64,000 nucleotides of DNA from Planococcus salinus (GCF_003719725.1 NZ_RIAX01000003.1:124001-188000), one strand, 5' to 3'. Counted from the first letter of the stretch, positions 46,154 through 55,614 are shown. The notes: generated by a model from the sequence alone, not told the origin. A program made the numbers and translations.

Positions 46154-46184
46154 TTGACGCTGACGGAACGTATTAGTTTAATCT
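46154..46184 (+). promoter_or_regulatory. promoter of the MerR-type gene
   Basis: TTGACG (46154-46159) with possible -10 hexamers TTTAAT at 17-bp or TAATCT at 19-bp spacing. The 19-bp version would suit activation by a MerR protein, consistent with autoregulation known for Mta. Confidence 0.45.
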
Positions 46185-46203
46185 ATAGATAGAGGTGATG
46201 AAA

Positions 46204-47109
46204 TTGTACAAAGTACAGGAAGTAGCGAAAATTGCGGGCGTAAGCGTTCGAACTCTCCATCATTACGATAGCATCGGCTTGATGAAGCCTTCCAATATCG
46301 GAACCAACCGGTATCGTTATTATAATGATGAAGATTTGAAGCTGCTGCAGCATATCTTATTTTTTAAAGAAATCGGGTTTTCATTAAAAAAAATCCAGGA
46401 AATTGTAGCTGGAGGGTTTGATCCGGACTTTGCGCTGACTCAACATATCGACTTGCTGAATCAGAAGAAAGAGCGCCTGGAGAAACTTGTGGAAAACGCC
46501 GAGCTCACAAGACATGAAGTGCAGGGGACAAGAACCTTGACGAACGAAGAACGGTTTGCTGCTTTTTCTATCAAAAAGGTCGATGACAACATTAAAAAGT
46601 ACACAGAACCGGAACCGGTTGAAGAAACGATCCAAGTGGATGAAGCAACAGCTGCAGCTGCTGAATCAGCTTCCGCCACGATGGAACCGGCCGCTGAACC
46701 GGCTGTGGATGTAAAAACGGTTGAAGCAGTTGCAGGTTCAACAGCAGAACAGCAGGAAGAAGCCGAAGCTTCAACTCCTGTGGCCACAATCCCTGCAGAA
46801 GAGCCAAAACCTGAGAAGGAAGAAGAAGATCTGGAAGAAATCAACCGTGAAGGAAACCGCATCTATAGTACAGTATCGGGGTTGATGCATTTGCCTCCTG
46901 ATTCTTCTGAAGTTCAGACCGAAATGCAAGCTTATTACCGTCTGTTGGACCGCTTCTATGAATGCACGCCACAAATGTTCCGTGGATTGGGTGAATTGTA
47001 TGCTTCCGACAGCCGATTTGCTTCGAACATTGACCAGCACGGAGAAGGCTTGTCCAAGTATTTAAAAGAAGCGATGTACATATTTGCCGAGGAACTCCAG
47101 CATGCGTGA
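46204..47109 (+). CDS. Mta/TipA-like MerR-family regulator with low-complexity insert
   Basis: 301 aa. Residues 1-70 are a MerR winged helix (VAKIAGVSVRTLHHYDSIGLM), 75-108 a dimerisation helix, and 210-300 the C-terminal TipAS-like ligand-binding part (FYECTPQMFRGLGELYASDSRF, DQHGEGLSKYLKEA). Between them, about residues 134-208, is an Ala/Glu/Pro/Thr-rich stretch in place of the first TipAS helices found in B. subtilis Mta. The probable start is a TTG six bases after AGAGGTG; GTG and ATG codons just upstream lie inside or too near the ribosome site. May sense a hydrophobic drug, but the altered pocket makes that uncertain. Confidence 0.85.
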   Translation: MYKVQEVAKIAGVSVRTLHHYDSIGLMKPSNIGTNRYRYYNDEDLKLLQHILFFKEIGFSLKKIQEIVAGGFDPDFALTQHIDLLNQKKERLEKLVENAELTRHEVQGTRTLTNEERFAAFSIKKVDDNIKKYTEPEPVEETIQVDEATAAAAESASATMEPAAEPAVDVKTVEAVAGSTAEQQEEAEASTPVATIPAEEPKPEKEEEDLEEINREGNRIYSTVSGLMHLPPDSSEVQTEMQAYYRLLDRFYECTPQMFRGLGELYASDSRFASNIDQHGEGLSKYLKEAMYIFAEELQHA

Positions 47110-47230
47110 ACTCATCGGACCGTGCAGCAATTGCGGAAAAGACATTTATTGCCGGGACGGTTTTTTGGACGGAGTGTACGTTGAGGGTGAATTGATCTGT
47201 TTCGAATGTGAAGAGGAACTGCAGAAATAG
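47102..47230 (+). CDS. 42-aa zinc-ribbon microprotein
   Basis: Small ORF beginning MRELIGPCSNCGKDIYC with CxxC at Cys8/Cys11, Cys17, and a second CxxC at Cys33/Cys36 (CFECEEELQK end). The four-cysteine layout suggests a zinc ribbon. Its ATG overlaps the MerR stop by eight bases and has AGGA nine bases upstream inside the MerR gene, so translation is probably coupled. It is followed immediately by a strong terminator. Function unknown; it may bind the regulator or another protein. Confidence 0.75.
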   Translation: MRELIGPCSNCGKDIYCRDGFLDGVYVEGELICFECEEELQK

Positions 47231-47235
47231 AATCT

Positions 47236-47267
47236 AAAAAAACTGCCCGATAAAGGGCAGTTTTTTT
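47236..47267. terminator. bidirectional terminator
   Basis: Thirteen-base arms AAAAAAACTGCCC and complement with a GATAAA loop. Serves the MerR/zinc-ribbon operon and trhO. Confidence 0.92.
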
Positions 47268-47271
47268 GTGT

Positions 47272-48234
47272 TTATACATCTGCAGTTTCTTTTAAAGCAT
47301 CGAGGCGGGCCTGTACTTCCTGGCCGGTCAAGCCATGCTCGAAAGCATAACGGTTGCGCGGGTGCTCCCGGCACTCGTCTGAACAGGAACGCATGTATTT
47401 GTGCTCATTTTCTTCCGAGCATAAAATTTTCGCGTTGCATTCAGGGTTTGCGCAGTTAACGTAACGTTCGCAAGGTTCTCCGGTGAAATGGTCTTTTCCG
47501 ACAACGCGGTGTTCAACCTGGTTTACCGGGACAGCGATACGCTCATCAAAAACATATAACTGGCCATCCCACAGTTCTCCTTTCACTTCCGGGTCTTTTC
47601 CGTAAGTGACAATTCCGCCGTGCAGCTGAGCCACGTCTTCAAAACCTTCTTTTTTCAGCCATCCGGAGAATTTTTCACAACGGATGCCCCCTGTGCAGTA
47701 AGTCAAAATTTTCTTGCCTTCAAATTGCTCTCTATTTTCCTGGACCCACTTCGGCAGGTCACGGAAATTCTCGACATCCGGTCTTATTGCTCCGCGGAAA
47801 TGTCCAAGGTCATATTCATAATCATTGCGTGCATCCAGAACAATCGTGTCCTGATCCTGCATTTGCTTATAAAATTCAGCAGGTTCCAAATACGTACCTG
47901 TCAATTCGTTCGGATTGATGTCATCTTCAAGGCCGAGGTGAACGATTTCTTTTTTCGGGCGGACATGCATTTTCTTGAAAGCATGGCCTTCCGCCGCATC
48001 GATTTTAAAAACGATATCCGAAAAACGTTCGTCATTTCTCATCATTTCCATATAAGCTTCGGTTTGTTCGATCGTACCAGAGCAAGTTCCATTGATTCCT
48101 TCGTGGGAAACCAGAATACGCCCTTTCAGTCCCAATTCTTTGCAGGCTGCCAAATGGTCCGCCGCAAACGTTTCAGGGTCTTCAATCGGTACATATTTAT
48201 AGTACAGTAAAACGTTGTGTGTATGATTTTGCAT
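47272..48234 (-). CDS. trhO: tRNA uridine(34) 5-hydroxylase, rhodanese family
   Basis: 320 aa. An N-terminal acylphosphatase-like domain ([13 protein letters not shown] near 41-53), a rhodanese domain whose active-site cysteine is in [14 protein letters not shown] (near 178-191) and a C-terminal cysteine-rich zinc domain ([25 protein letters not shown]). Family TrhO (YceA/YbfQ) makes 5-hydroxyuridine at tRNA wobble position 34. Start follows AGGGGG. Confidence 0.92.
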   Translation of the reverse strand: MQNHTHNVLLYYKYVPIEDPETFAADHLAACKELGLKGRILVSHEGINGTCSGTIEQTEAYMEMMRNDERFSDIVFKIDAAEGHAFKKMHVRPKKEIVHLGLEDDINPNELTGTYLEPAEFYKQMQDQDTIVLDARNDYEYDLGHFRGAIRPDVENFRDLPKWVQENREQFEGKKILTYCTGGIRCEKFSGWLKKEGFEDVAQLHGGIVTYGKDPEVKGELWDGQLYVFDERIAVPVNQVEHRVVGKDHFTGEPCERYVNCANPECNAKILCSEENEHKYMRSCSDECREHPRNRYAFEHGLTGQEVQARLDALKETADV

Positions 48235-48370
48235 GAATCATACCCCCTATTCTTCGATTTGTTTTCTACGTCAAAACAGACAGTAAAAACCTAAATCATT
48301 TTACAATAAACTCCTCCATTATACAACTGGCTCCGCTCCATCAGATCGCCTCTCAGCTTTGAGCAGAGAT

Positions 48371-48440
48371 TTTGATGCTCGCGCCGGGGTGTATTTGCGT
48401 TGCTCGGGATTTATTTGCGGCCCTGAGATTTTATTTGCAA
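48371..48440 (+). repeat. 20-bp-phased repeat array 4
   Basis: Units beginning TTTGATGC (48371), GTATTTGC (48391), TTATTTGC (48411) and TTATTTGC (48431), exactly 20 bp apart; second halves tend to CTCGGGAT or CTGAGATT. The core resembles that of the 21-bp family but both period and flanks differ and the closing GTAAATCC is missing. It lies in the 277-bp gap between trhO and the hydroxyacid dehydrogenase gene. Confidence 0.7.
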
Positions 48441-48511
48441 TCACCTCGTATCCCCTCTTTTGAAATTAAAAACAGCTGCCTAAAGCAGCTGTTCACATCC
48501 AAATCTCTGCC

Positions 48512-49462
48512 TCAGCAAACCCGGTTTTTCACGGATTTTCCGCTCAGACAGGCACCGATCGCTTCGGCATTCAATTTCATCATCGCCAGACGGGTTTGGA
48601 TTCCGGCACTGCCAATGTGCGGCAGGACCGTCAGATTCGGCAATGAAAGGAGTTTATGGTTCGTTGGAAGCGGCTCTTCTTCAAATACATCCAAGCCGGC
48701 TGCCCAGATTTTATTGGATTGCAACGCTTCGTATAAAGCGTCTTCATCCACAATGCCGCCTCTTGCCACATTGATCAGACAAGCCGTGTCTTTCATCAGC
48801 GATAACTCCCGCTCCCCGATCATTCCTCTCGTCTCGTCCGTCAACGGGGTCAGCACGACCACGAAATCCGACTGTTTGAGAAGTTCATCGAGCTCAGCGT
48901 ACCGTGCATCTTCCAGGCTCCGTCTTGTCCGGTTGTGATACATCACATCCATGTTGAAACCTTGCGCTCTTCTGCACACGCCTTCTCCGATGCGCCCCAT
49001 GCCGATAATGCCAAGTGTCGCTCCGTACACGTCCTGGCCGGTCATTCCCATCGGTGTCCATGCTTTCCATTTCCCTGAACGAACGGTTTTTTCCGCTTCC
49101 ATTAGCCTCCGTGCAGTAGCGAGAAGCAAAGCGAAAGCCAGATCCGCGGTGGTTTCGGTCAGCACGTCCGGTGTATTGGTGACGACAATGCCGCGCTTGC
49201 GTGCAGCATCCAAATCGATATTATTGTAGCCGACCGCCAAATTGGATACGATCTTTAGATTTGGTGCCGCATCGATCACTTCCTGGTCTATCTTGTCAGA
49301 AAGCATGGTCCATAGCGCATCCGCTTCCTTTACTTCCTCAAGCAATATATCCCGGGGCACCGGAATTTCCGTTTTTGGCCATACACGGACCTCATAGGAT
49401 GATTGCAGATCTGCATAAGCTTCTTGAGGAAGCTTTCTTGTAATGTAAATGATGGGCTTCAT
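48512..49462 (-). CDS. D-2-hydroxyacid dehydrogenase (glyoxylate/hydroxypyruvate reductase type)
   Basis: 316 aa. NAD-binding GIIGMGRIGEGVCRRA (near 150-165), catalytic Arg in NVARGGIVDE (near 230-239), Glu in FEEEPLPTNHKLLS and His in PHIGSAG (near 283). GyaR/YvcT-like D-glycerate dehydrogenase is the best fit; substrate specificity within the family is uncertain. Start follows AAGGAG. Monocistronic. Confidence 0.88.
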   Translation of the reverse strand: MKPIIYITRKLPQEAYADLQSSYEVRVWPKTEIPVPRDILLEEVKEADALWTMLSDKIDQEVIDAAPNLKIVSNLAVGYNNIDLDAARKRGIVVTNTPDVLTETTADLAFALLLATARRLMEAEKTVRSGKWKAWTPMGMTGQDVYGATLGIIGMGRIGEGVCRRAQGFNMDVMYHNRTRRSLEDARYAELDELLKQSDFVVVLTPLTDETRGMIGERELSLMKDTACLINVARGGIVDEDALYEALQSNKIWAAGLDVFEEEPLPTNHKLLSLPNLTVLPHIGSAGIQTRLAMMKLNAEAIGACLSGKSVKNRVC

Positions 49463-49554
49463 AGCGTCTCTCCTTCTCTAGGTATCGTTTAACAATTATA
49501 ACAATTAAGAAAAACAACAGCAAACCGCGGTAAGTTCCACACTCACCTGCCTGC

Positions 49555-50172
49555 TCAATGTCCGTCCCGCTTCCGCATTTTTTTCACGTAATACCAGATC
49601 ACAGCAACCAATGCCAGCGCCAGAATAACATAAACGATATTCGAGTATGTCTGCAGCTTGCTTAAGATTCCTTCCCTGTTTTCTCCAACAGCCGCTCCCA
49701 TCCACACAAGTATTGCATTCCATAAGAGAGTACCGGTCGTCGTAAAAAGAAGGAATAACCAAAATTTCATATTTGACATACCGGCAGGAATTGAAATCAG
49801 GCTCCTCAACACCGGTACCAGCCGGCAGAAAAAAACGGTCCAGACACCAAAACGGTCAAACCAGGCATCGGCACGGTGCACATCTTCTTTCTTGATTTTC
49901 AACCAATGGCCGTGTTTTTCGATGATTTTCTCCAATCGCTCTACATCCATCCATAAACCGATGCCGTACAAAATGACTGCACCGGCAACAGACCCGGCGG
50001 TTGAAGCCGCCACCACGCCCATGATTGTCATATCGGCAGTCGTCGTCATAAATCCTCCTGCCGTCAAAATCACTTCAGACGGAATTGGCGGAAACACATT
50101 TTCAACCATAATAAGAAAGAAGATTCCAAAGTAACCGTAATCGCCCATAATTGAAGTAATCCAATCCTCCAT
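49555..50172 (-). CDS. DedA-family membrane protein
   Basis: 205 aa with about five segments. Family motifs: ENVFPPIPSEVILTAGGF (near 24-41), a glycine-rich region with GSVAGAVILYGIG and FFCRLVPVLRSLISIPAGMSNM (near 114-135). DedA proteins include undecaprenyl-phosphate flippases, important for envelope integrity, fitting the neighbouring lia locus. Start follows AAAGGAG. Confidence 0.9.
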   Translation of the reverse strand: MEDWITSIMGDYGYFGIFFLIMVENVFPPIPSEVILTAGGFMTTTADMTIMGVVAASTAGSVAGAVILYGIGLWMDVERLEKIIEKHGHWLKIKKEDVHRADAWFDRFGVWTVFFCRLVPVLRSLISIPAGMSNMKFWLFLLFTTTGTLLWNAILVWMGAAVGENREGILSKLQTYSNIVYVILALALVAVIWYYVKKMRKRDGH

Positions 50173-50398
50173 GTAAACGCTCCTTTATCCTGCCGGCCTA
50201 AGGGCTATTTCACTGACCCCCAATGGCGAAGAAATTCCAAATCACTGTTTCGGCAGACGTCCATTCCCTTTGGATACTTTCTCTTCTGTTGAGAGAAACA
50301 GTATACTATTCCCATTTTGACGGGCCTATAACCAACTACGCCTCAAGTCTTAGAGAAAGATGCAGTCAGGGACCGTGTGCGGAAATTTACGGCCTTGA

Positions 50399-50404
50399 TA
50401 TGAT
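50399..50404 (+). promoter_or_regulatory. tentative -10 of the lia operon
   Basis: TATGAT 30 bp before the first gene, with no good -35, which would suit a promoter needing LiaR. No convincing LiaR box could be seen in the 261-bp gap between dedA and this operon. Confidence 0.3.
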
Positions 50405-50433
50405 GAATATAGAAATTGAGAGGAGGAAATCAC

Positions 50434-50775
50434 GTGAACAAATTTTGGATGATAACCCTTGGTATCGTCGCTGGAATCGTCGCACTGTCCAATCTTGGAC
50501 CGATCATCGGGCTTGCTGTCTCTGGGCTGATCGTTTACATGGGCTTGCATTATTACCTCAAGAGCGTCTCAACTGCCGCAAGAGTATGGTGGGCGTTCGT
50601 CGGAATCATCGGCGCCATTTCGGCCATTTCAAATGTGCCGGCCATTATCGGAGTTGCAGCTCTTGTAGCGTTATGGGCCATTTACCGCAAATGGAACGAG
50701 GAACCTGTCACTGTTTCAAAAATCAATGATCCTTTTACGAATTTTGAAAGACAGTGGGACAAACTGACAAAATAA
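50434..50775 (+). CDS. LiaI-like small membrane protein (lmo0954-type)
   Basis: 113 aa with about four membrane segments and a short charged C-terminal tail. It precedes the PspA-family gene by 12 bp, the position of LiaI in B. subtilis, although it is more like the Listeria lmo0954 type than BsLiaI. LiaI anchors LiaH to the membrane; that role is inferred from context. The GTG at 50434 is chosen because AGGAGG lies seven bases upstream. Confidence 0.82.
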   Translation: MNKFWMITLGIVAGIVALSNLGPIIGLAVSGLIVYMGLHYYLKSVSTAARVWWAFVGIIGAISAISNVPAIIGVAALVALWAIYRKWNEEPVTVSKINDPFTNFERQWDKLTK

Positions 50776-50787
50776 GGAGGAAGACAC

Positions 50788-51426
50788 ATGACAACCGTAT
50801 GGGAACGATTTAAATTTGCAGTAGCAACCGACCTGGATTCACTTGTAGCAAAAAAAGAAGAACAAAATCCGATTGCTTTGCTGAACCGGTATATTGCTGA
50901 AGCCGAAAAACAGACCGAGGCCACAGGAAAATGGCTGGATCGTCAATCTCAATTGACCGGCAAACTGGAACAAGAACTGGAAGAAGCTTCGGCCATGCTG
51001 GCAAAGCGCGAATCGCAATTGCAGCTTGCCAAAGCAGCAGAAGAAAGCGATTTGGCTGATTTCGCCGAAGCAGAAACCGCCGCCTATTCATCACGCGTCA
51101 GCGAACTGAAACTGTCGATTACAGAAAATCTCGCGGAACTGAACGCCTTGGAACAGCGTTACGAGGAAATGAAGCACAAAGTAAAAGATATGAAAGTCAA
51201 ACAGCTTCAGTTAATGGGCAAGGAAAACGCCACACGGGCACATTACCAAATGGACAAAGTGCTCAGTCCCGAGCTTGTGGCCAAACGGATCGGCTCTTAT
51301 GATGATATGGCCTCCTACATTGAGACACTGGGGGCAAAAGTGGAACAGCAGCATGAACGGTCTGCCATGGAACGCCGGCTTGAAACTTTGGAAAAAAACA
51401 GCGCAAAACAACAGGAAATTGTTTAA
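50788..51426 (+). CDS. liaH: PspA/IM30-family phage-shock protein LiaH
   Basis: 212 aa, almost all helical and highly charged, with the N-terminal WERFKFAVATDLDSL amphipathic segment and PIALLNRYIAEAEKQTE. PspA/IM30 proteins form large oligomers that stabilise damaged membranes. Operon position with liaF, liaS and liaR supports the name. Start follows AAGGAGG. A hairpin follows the stop, consistent with the abundant liaIH transcript seen in B. subtilis. Confidence 0.9.
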   Translation: MTTVWERFKFAVATDLDSLVAKKEEQNPIALLNRYIAEAEKQTEATGKWLDRQSQLTGKLEQELEEASAMLAKRESQLQLAKAAEESDLADFAEAETAAYSSRVSELKLSITENLAELNALEQRYEEMKHKVKDMKVKQLQLMGKENATRAHYQMDKVLSPELVAKRIGSYDDMASYIETLGAKVEQQHERSAMERRLETLEKNSAKQQEIV

Positions 51427-51432
51427 ACTAAG

Positions 51433-51462
51433 GTGAGAGGAAGATTTCTTCTTCTCACTTTT
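51433..51462 (+). terminator. partial terminator between liaH and liaF
   Basis: Arms GTGAGAGGAAGA/TCTTCTTCTCAC (one G-U pair) then TTTTCC. Probably lets a fraction of transcription through to liaFSR. Confidence 0.6.
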
Positions 51463-51491
51463 CCGCTACAAAGAAGGGGGCAAAAACTGCG

Positions 51492-52190
51492 ATGAAAAAA
51501 TTCACTACCAATCAACAGGCGTTTTTCGTCTTAAGCGCTTTATTTCTCATATTCGTAGAAGCTGCTTTCCTCCAAAACGGCAGTGTGTTTTTGGTCCTTC
51601 TGGGTATCGGACTCCTTTACTACGGAATGAAAAACAATACAAAGACGAGAAAAACATATTTTTGGACCGGCTTCGTATTGATCGGCATTTCCATCCTGTC
51701 AATGTGGAGCCTGCGCCTGCTGATTTTTGCCATTGCCATTTATTTATTGCTGCGCCTATGGAAAGGCGAGGACTGGCAGCAGGAAGTGCCGATTCAGGGA
51801 ACTGTCGACAAAGGGCTCATCCAAAACAAGTTCCTGTCTGCCCAAAGTACACCAATCGAATCCTATGAATGGAAAGATATCCATGTCCAGGGCTTTATCG
51901 GTGACCTGCTCATCGATGCCACACAGACAGTTTTACCGAAAAGAACTTCGTTGATTTCCATCCGTCAGGGCTTTGGAAAGGTCCGGCTGATCGTCCCTTA
52001 CGAAGTTCCCGTCCGGATTTATTATTCGACTGTTTTTGGGGATGCCCGTTTTTTCAACGGCGATAAACAGCGCATCTGGTATGGCACTGTCCATGCAGAA
52101 GATGGGTACCTGGAGGCGGAGGACGCCAAGAGGGAAATGATCGTGTCGATTACCACGTGGATGGGTGACGTCGAGGTGATTCGCCGATGA
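51492..52190 (+). CDS. liaF: LiaF, negative modulator of LiaRS
   Basis: 232 aa: four membrane helices in the first 95 residues, then a soluble beta-rich domain (DUF2154-like) with HVQGFIGDLLIDATQTVLPKR and VPVRIYYSTVFGDARFF. LiaF keeps the LiaS kinase inactive without envelope stress. It overlaps liaS by four bases (ATGA). The start follows GGGGG at about ten bases. Confidence 0.9.
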   Translation: MKKFTTNQQAFFVLSALFLIFVEAAFLQNGSVFLVLLGIGLLYYGMKNNTKTRKTYFWTGFVLIGISILSMWSLRLLIFAIAIYLLLRLWKGEDWQQEVPIQGTVDKGLIQNKFLSAQSTPIESYEWKDIHVQGFIGDLLIDATQTVLPKRTSLISIRQGFGKVRLIVPYEVPVRIYYSTVFGDARFFNGDKQRIWYGTVHAEDGYLEAEDAKREMIVSITTWMGDVEVIRR

Positions 52191-53230
52191 GACAAATCCT
52201 GCCCCGGAGTTTGTTTTTCATGGCATTGTTTGCCGCCATTATTTTCAGTATTTTATTTGCCCTGTTAGGTTTTCCAGCTGTTCAAACCTGGTCCGTCCTT
52301 TGGAATGATTTTGTCGCCGGATTGCCGTTTGGCCTTTGGCTTCTCGTGTTGATGCTGGTACTTTCCGGCGGCATTTCCTGGTGGAGTGAGTCGCTGTCAC
52401 GTTCCAAATTGCAGGACATTGAAGCTGTTTTCCAGGCGCTTCTGAGAAATGAAGACCAAAGTGCCATCGAGGCTGCACAAATGAAAACATTGCCTGACAC
52501 CTTGTCCAATTCCATTTTAAAATTGCAGAAATTACTTGAATCCCAGCGGAAAAGCCTGACCCGCATATCCAATGAACGGGCGGAAACACAGGACCAGATC
52601 ATACAGGAACGCATAGTGATGGAGCGGCAGCGGCTGGCGAGGGAGTTGCATGATTCTGTATCTCAGCAGTTATTTGCGGCTTCCATGCTGTTATCTTCTA
52701 TGACGGAAGGCGAAGAAGCACCGCAGGGATTGTTGCAGACCGAAAAAATGGTTCAGCAGGCCCAGCTTGAAATGCGGGCACTTCTCCTTCATCTGCGCCC
52801 TGCCGCGCTTCACGACAAAAGCCTGCGCCAGGGCTTGTTCGAATTGTTATCTGAATTGAAAGAGAAAGTATACTTTACCATTGAGCACCGACTGGAAGAA
52901 GTCCCTTTGCCAAAAGGGGCGGAAGATCATTTATTCCGTATCGCACAAGAAACTTTATCCAATACTTTACGCCATTCAAAAGCGACCGAAGTCCATATAT
53001 TATTTGTTGAACGGGATGATTTTGCCATTTTACGCATACAGGACAACGGCGTCGGTTTTGCAAGTGAACAATCCAAGTCCACTTCTTACGGCTTGAAGCA
53101 CATTGAAGAACGGGCCATCGAAATCGGGGCCACCAGCAAAATAGTTTCCGTCCCTTCCGAAGGGACAATCGTCGAAGTGAAAGTACCCATCGAAAGGAAG
53201 ATTGCCCATGATCCGAATCCTGTTAGTTGA
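52187..53230 (+). CDS. liaS: LiaS sensor histidine kinase
   Basis: 347 aa: two membrane helices with a short extracytoplasmic loop (about 5-65), a HAMP-like linker, the HisKA_3 phosphorylation motif [11 protein letters not shown] (near 150) and a HATPase domain with [13 protein letters not shown] and DNGVGF. The tiny sensor loop is typical of intramembrane-sensing kinases that answer to cell-wall antibiotics. Overlaps liaF by four bases and liaR by 23 bases. Confidence 0.93.
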   Translation: MRQILPRSLFFMALFAAIIFSILFALLGFPAVQTWSVLWNDFVAGLPFGLWLLVLMLVLSGGISWWSESLSRSKLQDIEAVFQALLRNEDQSAIEAAQMKTLPDTLSNSILKLQKLLESQRKSLTRISNERAETQDQIIQERIVMERQRLARELHDSVSQQLFAASMLLSSMTEGEEAPQGLLQTEKMVQQAQLEMRALLLHLRPAALHDKSLRQGLFELLSELKEKVYFTIEHRLEEVPLPKGAEDHLFRIAQETLSNTLRHSKATEVHILFVERDDFAILRIQDNGVGFASEQSKSTSYGLKHIEERAIEIGATSKIVSVPSEGTIVEVKVPIERKIAHDPNPVS

Positions 53231-53843
53231 TGACCATGAAATGGTTCGTATCGGCGTTTCCGCTTATTTACAGGCTCAACAAGACATGGAAGTAGTCGGC
53301 GAGGCTTCAAACGGCGAAGAAGCGGTGTCAATGGCGCTGGAACTCCGTCCGGATGTCATTTTAATGGATATGGTTATGCCTGTCATGAATGGAGCTGAAG
53401 CGACCGATGCCATCATTAAGCAATGGCCCGCAGCAAAAATTATGATCGTCACCAGCTTTTTGGATGATGACAAAGTCTATCCGGCTTTAAAGGCGGGAGC
53501 AGTCAGTTACATACTCAAGACGTCGAAAGCTTCCCGCATCGCCGACTCCATCCGCGATACAATGAACGGCACGCCCGTTCTGGAACCGGAAGTCATGAGC
53601 AAAATGATGAAGCAGATGCGCCATGAACATGCTCTCCATGAAGAGCTGACCGAGCGCGAAATGGAAATCCTGCTGCTGCTTGCCAATGGCTACACCAATC
53701 AGGAAATCGCAGACGAGCTGTTCATAGCATTGAAGACAGTCAAAACTCATGTCAGCAACCTGCTGGCGAAACTGGAAGTGCACGACCGGACGCAGGCAGT
53801 CATTTATGCATTCCAGCACCGGCTGGTATCACCACCCAAATAA
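53208..53843 (+). CDS. liaR: LiaR response regulator, NarL family
   Basis: 211 aa. Receiver domain with acidic pocket DDHE (near 8), phosphoacceptor Asp in [13 protein letters not shown] (near 54) and Lys in ILKTSKASR; LuxR-type [28 protein letters not shown] near 147-171. The start ATG at 53208 has GGAAG seven bases upstream inside liaS. Activates the lia promoter when phosphorylated by LiaS. Confidence 0.93.
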   Translation: MIRILLVDDHEMVRIGVSAYLQAQQDMEVVGEASNGEEAVSMALELRPDVILMDMVMPVMNGAEATDAIIKQWPAAKIMIVTSFLDDDKVYPALKAGAVSYILKTSKASRIADSIRDTMNGTPVLEPEVMSKMMKQMRHEHALHEELTEREMEILLLLANGYTNQEIADELFIALKTVKTHVSNLLAKLEVHDRTQAVIYAFQHRLVSPPK

Positions 53844-53960
53844 ACTTGTTGCGCCTTTTGCGTTCTTCACATTTTATATGCGTTTCAGAGCTGTCTAAAA
53901 GCGTTTTAAATTTTTTTGCACAGACAGAACCGCTTATGGACTTTCAGCAGAAATCGATAA

Positions 53961-54030
53961 AAAAGCACCAGATTGCCGTCAACGGGATGACGTTTCCGCC
54001 CTGTCCGTTGATGGCACCTGGTGCTTTTTA
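53961..54030. terminator. long bidirectional terminator
   Basis: Imperfect 25-base arms starting AAAAGCACCAG and ending CTGGTGCTTTT with inner pairing TCAACGG/CCGTTGA. Lies between convergent liaR and the acyl-CoA synthetase gene. Confidence 0.8.
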
Positions 54031-54036
54031 TATTTT

Positions 54037-55614
54037 TTATGCGTTGAGTTTCCGCAATTCCACGCGACGGATTTTTCCGGAAGTCGTTTTAGGCAATTCT
54101 TCCAGGAACTCAATGATACGCGGGTATTTATAAGGAGCAGTAATTGTTTTGGTATGATCCTGCAGCTCTTTCACCAACTCTTCTTTGTTGGAGGCATCTG
54201 CTGATTCACGGAGAACCACGTAAGCTTTCACTACGGTGCCGCGGATTTCATCCGGCGCTCCGACGACTGCGCATTCCTGAATGGCCGGATGCTTCATCAA
54301 AGCATCTTCCACTTCAAACGGCCCAATCGTATAGCCAGAACTGATGATGATATCATCGCTTCTTCCTTCGAACCAAAAATAATCGTCTTTATCTCTCGAA
54401 GCCTGGTCTCCTGTCAAATACCAGTCCCCACGGAAAGCCGCATTGGTCCGGTCCTGATCCATATAGTACTCTTTGAACAACGCCGGACAACTTCTGTGGA
54501 CGGCGATATCCCCCACTTCTCCGACTGCTGTCGGTTCTCCGTTTTCGTTGATGATTTCCACAGGATTGCCCGGAGTCGGCCTGCCCATGGATCCCGGTTT
54601 CAGCTCCATATCCTGAAGCGTCCCGACCAGCAGTGTGTTTTCCGTTTGGCCGTAACCGTCCCGGACATTGATCTGGAAAGCATCCTGGAAAGCTTCGATG
54701 ACTTGTCTGTTCAAAGGTTCTCCGGCTGAAACGGCGCTTCTCAAAGCCGGCAGTTTGTAGTCTTTCAAATTTTCCACTTTTGCCATGATCCGGTATTCAG
54801 TAGGTGTGCAGCACAAGACATTGACTTGCTCTTCCTGTAGAATATCCAGGTATTTCACAGCATCAAACGGACCATTATATACCAAAGCCGTAGCTCCCAG
54901 TGTAATGGTGGACAGGAAAGGGCTCCACAGCCATTTTTGCCAACCTGGAGCTGCGGTTGCCCAGACGACATCTCCGCTCTTTACGCCAAGCCATTTTGTA
55001 GCTGCTGTCCGCACATGAGCGTAACCCCAGCCATGGACATGGACAACCCCTTTTGGATTGCCTGTGGTCCCTGATGTATAAGACAAAAACGCCATATCAT
55101 CACGATGAGTCGGAACAGCCTCAAATTCAGTGGTTTCCTGTGAAGCCAGTTCTTCAAAAGACTGCCATCCTTCTTCTTTCCCACCAACGATCAATTTGTT
55201 TTTCAGCGCTTCCACTTCTTCGTCAATCGCGTTCGTTTCTGCCGTTGTTTTGTAATAGGCCACAATGCCTTTGGCTCCTGAATGATGCATCCGGTAAAGC
55301 AAATCTTTTTTCCGCAGCATTTCCGAGCAAGGGATAGCGACAAGTCCAGCCCGCAAACATGCCAGGTACGTGATGTAAGCTTTCGGAATACGCGGCAGGA
55401 TAATCAGCATTCTGTCTCCTTTTTGAAGTCCCAGTTTCAGCATGGCTTGCGCATACTGATTGGTTTTTTCAAGCAGTTCCTTATAGGACAGCTCCTCGCG
55501 ATTTCCTTCTCCGTCAAACCAGCGGATGGCCAAACGGTTGTTGTCTTTCTGATATTCTTCAAGTTCGGATGTGATGTTGTACTGTTCTGGTGCTATCAAA
55601 TGTTTAAAATCCAT
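54037..55614 (-). CDS. acyl-CoA synthetase (AMP-forming; MbcS/YtcI-like)
   Basis: 525 aa of the AMP-binding superfamily. Motifs: LSYTSGTTGNPKGVVH (near 175-190), ATAAPGWQKWLWSPF (near 218-232), DGYGQTE (near 320), WYLTGDQASRD (near 404-414) and the catalytic Lys in LPKTTSGKIRR near the C-terminus. It resembles acetyl-CoA synthetase-related enzymes acting on branched or medium-chain acids such as Listeria MbcS. Last gene of an operon starting with a carboxylate symporter. Start follows GGAGG. Confidence 0.88.
   Translation of the reverse strand: MDFKHLIAPEQYNITSELEEYQKDNNRLAIRWFDGEGNREELSYKELLEKTNQYAQAMLKLGLQKGDRMLIILPRIPKAYITYLACLRAGLVAIPCSEMLRKKDLLYRMHHSGAKGIVAYYKTTAETNAIDEEVEALKNKLIVGGKEEGWQSFEELASQETTEFEAVPTHRDDMAFLSYTSGTTGNPKGVVHVHGWGYAHVRTAATKWLGVKSGDVVWATAAPGWQKWLWSPFLSTITLGATALVYNGPFDAVKYLDILQEEQVNVLCCTPTEYRIMAKVENLKDYKLPALRSAVSAGEPLNRQVIEAFQDAFQINVRDGYGQTENTLLVGTLQDMELKPGSMGRPTPGNPVEIINENGEPTAVGEVGDIAVHRSCPALFKEYYMDQDRTNAAFRGDWYLTGDQASRDKDDYFWFEGRSDDIIISSGYTIGPFEVEDALMKHPAIQECAVVGAPDEIRGTVVKAYVVLRESADASNKEELVKELQDHTKTITAPYKYPRIIEFLEELPKTTSGKIRRVELRKLNA

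Noticed and set aside
48372..48938. 188-aa + strand frame starting in the 20-bp array and running antisense to the hydroxyacid dehydrogenase
   Set aside because: Most of it is antisense to a conserved enzyme gene and the start lies in repeat DNA with no ribosome site.
50265..50310. GAGAGAAACAGTATA resembling a repeat-array unit before the lia operon
   Set aside because: Only one unit is present, with no 20- or 21-bp neighbours and no closing motif.
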